A DNA stretch of 12,012 bases, from contig DAIORV010000068.1 in NCBI GenBank assembly GCA_036752825.1, positions 1 to 12,012 of the forward strand, read 5' to 3'. Below the pieces are notes generated by a model, which had not been told where the DNA came from, did not search any database, and saw only the letters and a program-made list of their open reading frames with translations. This document shows positions 7,931 through 12,012 of the stretch, one piece after another; positions within the stretch are counted from its first letter, which is position 1; each line of letters starts with the position of its first letter. Source of the DNA: UBA5177 sp002413265. GTDB lineage: Bacteria > Chloroflexota > UBA5177. Made by a program: the position numbers and the translations under genes.

Positions 7931-10900
7931 TCACCGATATGACTCCACTAATTCCCCTTGCGCGAGCAAGTCCCTGATCGAATAGTTGACTGAGGTCGCC
8001 GCGGGATCTGGCCCCACCGCGAATGGCCGCCTCACATACATTGGCCCCGCGCCCTTGCCATCTTTGACCTCGACGATGGCCAGGATGAAGCGATCGGGCA
8101 CGTTTAGACTCTTCATGATTTCGTTCCTGGTGACCGTCACGGTCGTCGAGCCCTCGACGCGGCCCTTGACCTCGATGAACCGCAAGCGACCGTCGGGTTC
8201 GCGCGACTCAACGTCATAGCCGAGCTTGTCAACACCCACGTCACGCGGATCGTTGCCAAGGTCCCGCTCGATGGCCAGGACCACGTCCATCGCGATCCGC
8301 TCGACGGCCGCGATAGCTGCCTGATCATGAGCGCTCGGGCCATGGCCAGACAGGCGGTCGAGCAAGCCCTTGGGAGCTACGATCGCACCGCCAACGACGA
8401 CAGGCGGGAGCGCCTGGATCTGGGCCTCCAGCTCTAACTCGCGTGACCGCGAGCGAAGGCGATCTGCTAGATCGTCCGCGCGCTGGCGGGCCACGCTGCT
8501 GGCGAGCCGAGTCTGCTTGCCTGCCTTCTCCTGTTCCCTCAGGCGAGCGAATTGGCTGTCCCAGTAATTGATCTCGTAGGTGAGGCGGGCATGAACCTCA
8601 CGGCGGGTGCGCTCGACGCGGTCAAGCGTCCGCTCGCGGACTTCTGCCAGGTGGGAGCGAGCTAGCCTCTCGATCGCGTAGGTAGCTGCGCGGTTTTCAA
8701 GCGTCGTGCCGACAAGCCAGGCTGCTGCTCCAACCATTGGGGCAAGGAGGGCGCGCTCTTCGGCGGAGCACGGCCGGTAGTCGAGGTACGGCGCGGCGCC
8801 CGCCCCGCCTGCATCCACCTCCCTGATCTCGACGAACTCAAGGCGGCGGCTCACGACCGTGGGGTGACCGTCGCGGGTCGGTCGTCCGTCGACGATGGCG
8901 TGCTCGAGGTAGACCAGAGCTCGGAGCTTATCGGAAGGATCAGTGTCGTCGATGAGGATGGCACCACGCCGGAGTAGCTCGCGATGATCTTGGAGGACAA
9001 GATCGATCGCCGCCTCGAGAAGCGGATGGCCGGGGCAGACGAACTCGGCGAGTGGCAGTCCGGGAACGGCGATCCGATCCTTTTCGAATGCGATCCGCTC
9101 ATACGCACCGAGTACGCCGGGACGCATCGCGGCCTCGCGCGCTCGGTCGCGAATCCGTCCGGGGACCTTAATGAGCTCGTACCGCCCTGGTTCTCTCTCT
9201 CGAACTTGGCCACCGAGTCGCCGGAAGCTCTGGAGAAAGAAATCGCGGACGTAGTGAGGCTGCAGTCGGTTTGCCTCCGCTCGCTCTAGTTCGTCGCGAA
9301 CAGCGGCTACCTTGGTCGTGTCGAGGAGATTGGCCCCCAGCGCCCGGGTAGCAAGGAGCGCCCGGAGGTGATCGACGTCGAGCGCCTCGTCGATGATCCG
9401 CTTCATCTGAGTGCGAACCTCGGGACTGTCGCCGAGCCGGATCGCTTCGATAAGGAGTTGCCGAAGCGGCTTGCCTTCGAAAGTGACCTCACCGAGGACA
9501 TCGAACACGGTGCCGCTAAGAGCCTCAGCCTGGACTGCAATCTTCTCGAGTAGGCGAGCGTAGACATCACCTTCGCGGGTCTTGTGGGCGACGAGGTTCC
9601 ATAGATGGCACGGCTCAAACTGGCCGATCCGGTGGATCCGCCCGAACCGCTGCTCGATGCGGTTTGGGTTCCAGGGCAGGTCGTAGTTGACCATGAGGTG
9701 AGCTCGCTGAAGGTTGATGCCTTCGCCAGCTGCATCGGTCGCCACGAGAACGACAACTGCCGGGTCAGCCTTGAAGGCCAACTCGGCAGCGCGGCGCTGA
9801 TCGCGAGGCAGGCCACCGTGGATTGCCACAATCGCTTCCGGCCGACCGAGGAACGTGCCCATACGCTCGACGAGGTAGTCGAGGGTGTCGCGATGCTCGG
9901 TGAATACGATGAGCTTGCGCCGGCCGCCCCCAGCGTCCCTCATCTCAGGCGCGTCTTGGAGGAGCGTGGAGAGTTCCGTCCACTTTGTGTCGGTACCCAA
10001 CCTACGGACCCCAGCTGCGAGGACCTCTAGCTCCCGCAACCGCGCGATCTCGAGGCGAAGTTCAGCGATCGTCCTGGCTGCGGTCGCGAGATCAACTGCG
10101 GTCTCCTCAGCGGCCTCGGCCTCTTCTGCGGTCGCCTCGTCGTCGTCGATCGCTTCGACATCGGGGATGGTCAGGCCGCCGAGCTCGGGGATCGTCACGC
10201 GTGCCTGCTCACCTTGGCGCAAGAGCTCCGTATCGGCGAGTGTCCGCTCGAGGCGGGCTAGACGACGCTTAAGCGACATGTGAATAGCCGCTGGCGACGA
10301 GGCGAGTCGGCGTTGAAGAACCGCAAGAGCGAAGCCGACGATGAGCCCGCGCCTTCCCTCGCCTTCACCCTTGAGGCGTTCTGCTCGATTCATCTCCTCG
10401 CGCACGTAGGTGGTCACTTGTTCGTAGAGGGTTGCTTCCGGTCCGGACAACTCGAAGGGCACGACGTAGGCGTATCGCGGTGGGAAAAGTGCCGTTCCAT
10501 CGAACTTGACGAGCTGCTCCTTCATCAGCCGGCGCATGAGCTCGCCGGGTTCCGAGACCGGTGGTGCGACATCGGAGGCCTTGCGTTTATGCCCGGCGAA
10601 CCTGTCAGGATCGAGCAAGCTCATGAAAAGCTGGAAGTCCTCTTCCTTGCCGTTGTGAGGTGTCGCCGTAAGCAGCAAGAAGTGGCGGGTATGGTTCCTG
10701 ACTCGCTCGGCAAGGAGGCGCCGCTTCGTCTTCTTGACCTCGCCAGAGAACAGTTGAGCAGAGAGCTTGTGCGCCTCGTCGAATACGATGAGGTCCCAGT
10801 CGGGAGCGTTGTCGAGGACGAGCTGAAGGTCCTCATCACGGCTCAGCTTGTCCAGCCTCGCGATTATCAAGTCGGCATCAGCGAATGGGTTGCCTGACGC

Positions 10901-11452
10901 CGACCCCTCGATCCGGTCTCGAGTAAGGAGCGTGAAATCTAGATGGAACTTCTCGGCGAGTTCGGTCTGCCATTGCTCAACAAGCGAACCTGGGGTCACG
11001 ACGAGGCATCGCCGAAGGTCGCCCCGAACGATTAGCTCGCGAATGAAGAGTCCAGTCATGATGGTTTTGCCTGCGCCAGGGTCGTCCGCCAGAAGAAACG
11101 ACAGCGGCTGACGCGGGAGCATCGCTTCGTAGACGGCCGTTATCTGGTGGGGCAATGGCTCGACCAGGCTCGTGCTGACTGCTACATATGGGTCGAAGAG
11201 GTACGCGAGGTCAATCCGCTTAGCCTCGCTCACCAATTTGAAGGCGTCGCCATCGCCGTCAAAAGCCCAGGGCTTCCCCTCTTCAACGATCCTTAGGCGA
11301 GCCTCATCTTCTCGATATACGAGGCGCTCAGCGACCACGCCGTCGGCGGTTCTATAGGTCAATGTCAAGACGTCGGAGCCATGCATGGTGACGTCGACGA
11401 CCGTCACCACTCTGTCAGCGACGACGCCGGACACGAGTGCGCCTTTGGTCAA
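7931..11452 (-). CDS. SNF2-family DEAH-box helicase with C-terminal DUF3883 domain (Hma-like helicase, DrmD-like)
   Basis: This 1173-residue superfamily 2 translocase or helicase has a full motif set. These are PLPHQITAVYEAM (99-111), motif I DDPGAGKT (123-130), DEAH (225-228), TATPHNG (262-268), ATDAAGEGINLQ (571-582) and RFGRIHRIGQ (602-611). The two RecA-like lobes are separated by an insert with an acidic, alanine-rich stretch (431-462) and a heptad-like helix (461-485). A long predicted coiled-coil region spans about 925-1015. Residues about 1050-1130 are DUF3883 (NO VEIN C-terminal type), with GYDV at 1078 and FIEVKG at 1092-1097. It likely moves on DNA and may discriminate unmethylated foreign DNA; this is inferred from similar helicases in DISARM (DrmD) and Hma systems. 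It is the first gene of the operon. The TTG at 11452 is the only standard start in the open frame but has no properly spaced Shine-Dalgarno. The frame stays open to a TAA at 11491-11489, and the real start may be an ATC at 11470. Confidence 0.95.
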   Translation of the reverse strand: MTKGALVSGVVADRVVTVVDVTMHGSDVLTLTYRTADGVVAERLVYREDEARLRIVEEGKPWAFDGDGDAFKLVSEAKRIDLAYLFDPYVAVSTSLVEPLPHQITAVYEAMLPRQPLSFLLADDPGAGKTIMTGLFIRELIVRGDLRRCLVVTPGSLVEQWQTELAEKFHLDFTLLTRDRIEGSASGNPFADADLIIARLDKLSRDEDLQLVLDNAPDWDLIVFDEAHKLSAQLFSGEVKKTKRRLLAERVRNHTRHFLLLTATPHNGKEEDFQLFMSLLDPDRFAGHKRKASDVAPPVSEPGELMRRLMKEQLVKFDGTALFPPRYAYVVPFELSGPEATLYEQVTTYVREEMNRAERLKGEGEGRRGLIVGFALAVLQRRLASSPAAIHMSLKRRLARLERTLADTELLRQGEQARVTIPELGGLTIPDVEAIDDDEATAEEAEAAEETAVDLATAARTIAELRLEIARLRELEVLAAGVRRLGTDTKWTELSTLLQDAPEMRDAGGGRRKLIVFTEHRDTLDYLVERMGTFLGRPEAIVAIHGGLPRDQRRAAELAFKADPAVVVLVATDAAGEGINLQRAHLMVNYDLPWNPNRIEQRFGRIHRIGQFEPCHLWNLVAHKTREGDVYARLLEKIAVQAEALSGTVFDVLGEVTFEGKPLRQLLIEAIRLGDSPEVRTQMKRIIDEALDVDHLRALLATRALGANLLDTTKVAAVRDELERAEANRLQPHYVRDFFLQSFRRLGGQVREREPGRYELIKVPGRIRDRAREAAMRPGVLGAYERIAFEKDRIAVPGLPLAEFVCPGHPLLEAAIDLVLQDHRELLRRGAILIDDTDPSDKLRALVYLEHAIVDGRPTRDGHPTVVSRRLEFVEIREVDAGGAGAAPYLDYRPCSAEERALLAPMVGAAAWLVGTTLENRAATYAIERLARSHLAEVRERTLDRVERTRREVHARLTYEINYWDSQFARLREQEKAGKQTRLASSVARQRADDLADRLRSRSRELELEAQIQALPPVVVGGAIVAPKGLLDRLSGHGPSAHDQAAIAAVERIAMDVVLAIERDLGNDPRDVGVDKLGYDVESREPDGRLRFIEVKGRVEGSTTVTVTRNEIMKSLNVPDRFILAIVEVKDGKGAGPMYVRRPFAVGPDPAATSVNYSIRDLLAQGELVESYR

Positions 11453-11476
11453 CTCCTCGAGCCGCGCGATGTGAAA

Positions 11477-11483
11477 CTCCCTT
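11477..11483 (-). promoter_or_regulatory. Shine-Dalgarno AAGGGAG that points to a non-standard (ATC) start for the helicase gene
   Basis: On the minus strand AAGGGAG is followed by the six bases TTTCAC and then ATC at 11470-11468, in frame with the helicase. This spacing is ideal for initiation at the ATC. It is 24 nt from the TTG at 11452, too far to serve it. Starting at ATC would give (M)ARLEELTKGALVSGVV. This matches, from memory, the RLEDLxxG-type beginnings of related helicases better than a start at TTG does. Confidence 0.5.
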
Positions 11484-11561
11484 AACGCTTATTCGACCGC
11501 TCGACACGCGATCAGCCCCTGAGTCTAAATCGCATCATTGACGACCGTTGCGCCGCAAGGC

Positions 11562-11573
11562 GATTGCGCAATC
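11562..11573. repeat. Perfect 12-bp palindrome GATTGCGCAATC, possible operator
   Basis: GATTGC and GCAATC are exact reverse complements with no spacer. A second, 11-bp inverted repeat TTGCG-C-CGCAA lies 3 nt away at 11548-11558, sharing the TTGCG/CGCAA half-site. Two related dyads just upstream of the operon suggest a dimeric repressor site. No regulator gene is recognisable in the window, so the binding protein is unknown. The palindromes are seen; the operator role is inferred. Confidence 0.4.
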
Positions 11574-11658
11574 CTCGCTCTGGTTTTGCTAACTGGTCCG
11601 CGCACGAGCGATTGCCCGACCCGAAAACTCTTATCCGAGTGGCGGCTACCGCCTGGAG

Positions 11659-12012
11659 CTACGCGGCTGCATATAGGCCGGCGGCCTTTCCTGTGACACG
11701 ACGCAAGGCGTCTCTGACCTCAAACAGGACATCGTCTCCACTCAGTCCGGGGTCCATCACGTACAGTCGCTTGGCAACTACCATTGCGTACTCGGTCATC
11801 GCGATCTCGTACGACAAGCGCCGGAAAGCCGTGCTGGCCTCGTTGCCATCTAGCTTTAGAGCCGCGGTAACCATCGCGTGGTCGAGGTTGATGATGATGA
11901 TCGACTGGTCCGGATCGTAGTGGCTCCGCTCCTCCTCCGAACCGAGGTGCAAGTACTCGACACGCAGGCCGCCTGACTTGCGCCTTTTCTGGCCCTTACT
12001 GCCCGTCTCATC
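11659..12012 (-). CDS. C-terminal part of an unrecognised protein cut by the window edge; tail resembles GHKL-type ATP-binding defence-island proteins
   Basis: The frame is open from the window edge (12012) to a TAG at 11661-11659, giving about 117 residues. It begins with a basic, glycine-rich linker (DETGSKGQKRRKSGGLRVEY). A compact alpha/beta segment follows, with SHYDPDQSIIIINLDHAMV and then helices including FRRLSYEIAMTEYAMVVAKRL. It ends in AAGLYAAA. A TTG at 11952 could be read as a start, but the open frame and the mid-domain feel favour a longer protein entering from the right. The pattern 'YD..T..I.INLDHP' followed by a FRRL-YE-A-EYA helix recalls the C-termini of some histidine-kinase-like ATPase proteins. 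That recognition is from memory and uncertain. The catalytic part, if any, is outside the window. It ends 189 nt upstream of the helicase on the same strand, so it could belong to the same locus. Confidence 0.6.
   Translation of the reverse strand, partial: DETGSKGQKRRKSGGLRVEYLHLGSEEERSHYDPDQSIIIINLDHAMVTAALKLDGNEASTAFRRLSYEIAMTEYAMVVAKRLYVMDPGLSGDDVLFEVRDALRRVTGKAAGLYAAA

Larger units (their letters stand above)
11471..11658 (-). promoter_or_regulatory. Leader region of the defence operon
   Basis: This 188-nt gap separates the upstream partial gene from the helicase gene and must hold the operon promoter unless the two genes are co-transcribed. I see no convincing -35/-10 pair. The best -10-like hexamers on the minus strand are TAGACT (about 11528-11523) and GAATAA (about 11493-11488), both without a good -35. 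A small hairpin (GGCGG-TAG-CCGCC, 11641-11653) follows the upstream stop but has no T run. The palindromes in the middle of the gap are listed separately. Confidence 0.35.

Noticed and set aside
7304..7942. Long plus-strand frame opposite the methylase gene (212 codons)
   Set aside because: Its composition is basic and low in recognisable motifs, and it is antisense to conserved methylase motifs. It is expected by chance at this G+C.
10280..10897. Long plus-strand frame opposite the helicase gene (205 codons)
   Set aside because: It lies antisense to the DEAH region of a clear helicase and shows no motif of its own.
567..11452. Assignment of the locus to DISARM or BREX
   Set aside because: The helicase resembles DrmD and the ATPase recalls PglY/BrxC, but no DrmA, DrmB, DrmC (PLD), PglZ or BrxL is visible. 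The DUF1156 methylase and DUF499 ATPase fit a helicase-methylase-ATPase system better.
1..12012. CRISPR array, tRNA, rRNA or insertion sequence
   Set aside because: I saw no regularly spaced repeats, cloverleaf-like segments, terminal inverted repeats or transposase motifs by eye.

Overview
The window is high-GC DNA (hand-counted lines run about 50-62% G+C). All recognisable genes lie on the minus strand, and several start with GTG or TTG. This suggests a high-GC bacterium such as an actinobacterium or a Chloroflexota member. No marker gene is present, so the host is a guess.

In transcription order (right to left) the layout is as follows. (1) 12012-11659: the C-terminal end of a gene cut by the window edge. 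Its tail resembles, from memory, some GHKL/histidine-kinase-like ATP-binding proteins of defence islands. (2) 11658-11471: an intergenic region with a perfect 12-bp palindrome and, at its end, a strong Shine-Dalgarno sequence. (3) 11452-7931: a large SNF2/DEAH-box helicase with a C-terminal DUF3883 domain. (4) 7929-5101: a DUF1156-type, Zn-ribbon N6-adenine DNA methyltransferase, 1 nt after the helicase stop. (5) 5092-1847: a DUF499 P-loop ATPase with an N-terminal Swt1-like HEPN domain, 8 nt after the methylase stop. (6) 1846-1815: a perfect 13-bp hairpin directly after the ATPase stop. (7) 1682-567: a SIR2-like, probable NAD-dependent protein. (8) 403-1: the N-terminus of a DHA2-type MFS transporter, cut by the left edge.

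Genes 3-5 form a tight three-gene operon of helicase, methylase and ATPase. From memory this matches the composition of the 'Hma' (helicase-methylase-ATPase) antiviral systems and the DUF499/DUF1156 cassettes noted in defence islands. The expected logic is that the methylase marks host DNA while the helicase and ATPase sense or process unmarked DNA. Within the window, the only nuclease-like or toxic candidates are the DUF3883 domain, the HEPN domain and the downstream SIR2-like protein. The SIR2 gene lies 164 nt beyond the ATPase gene, past the hairpin, and has somewhat lower G+C. It may therefore be an exchangeable abortive-infection effector rather than a core subunit.

The most interesting points are the SIR2 gene attached to the cassette, a glycine where the HEPN arginine is expected in the ATPase, a helicase start region whose only good Shine-Dalgarno points to an ATC codon, and the terminator-like hairpin between core and effector.
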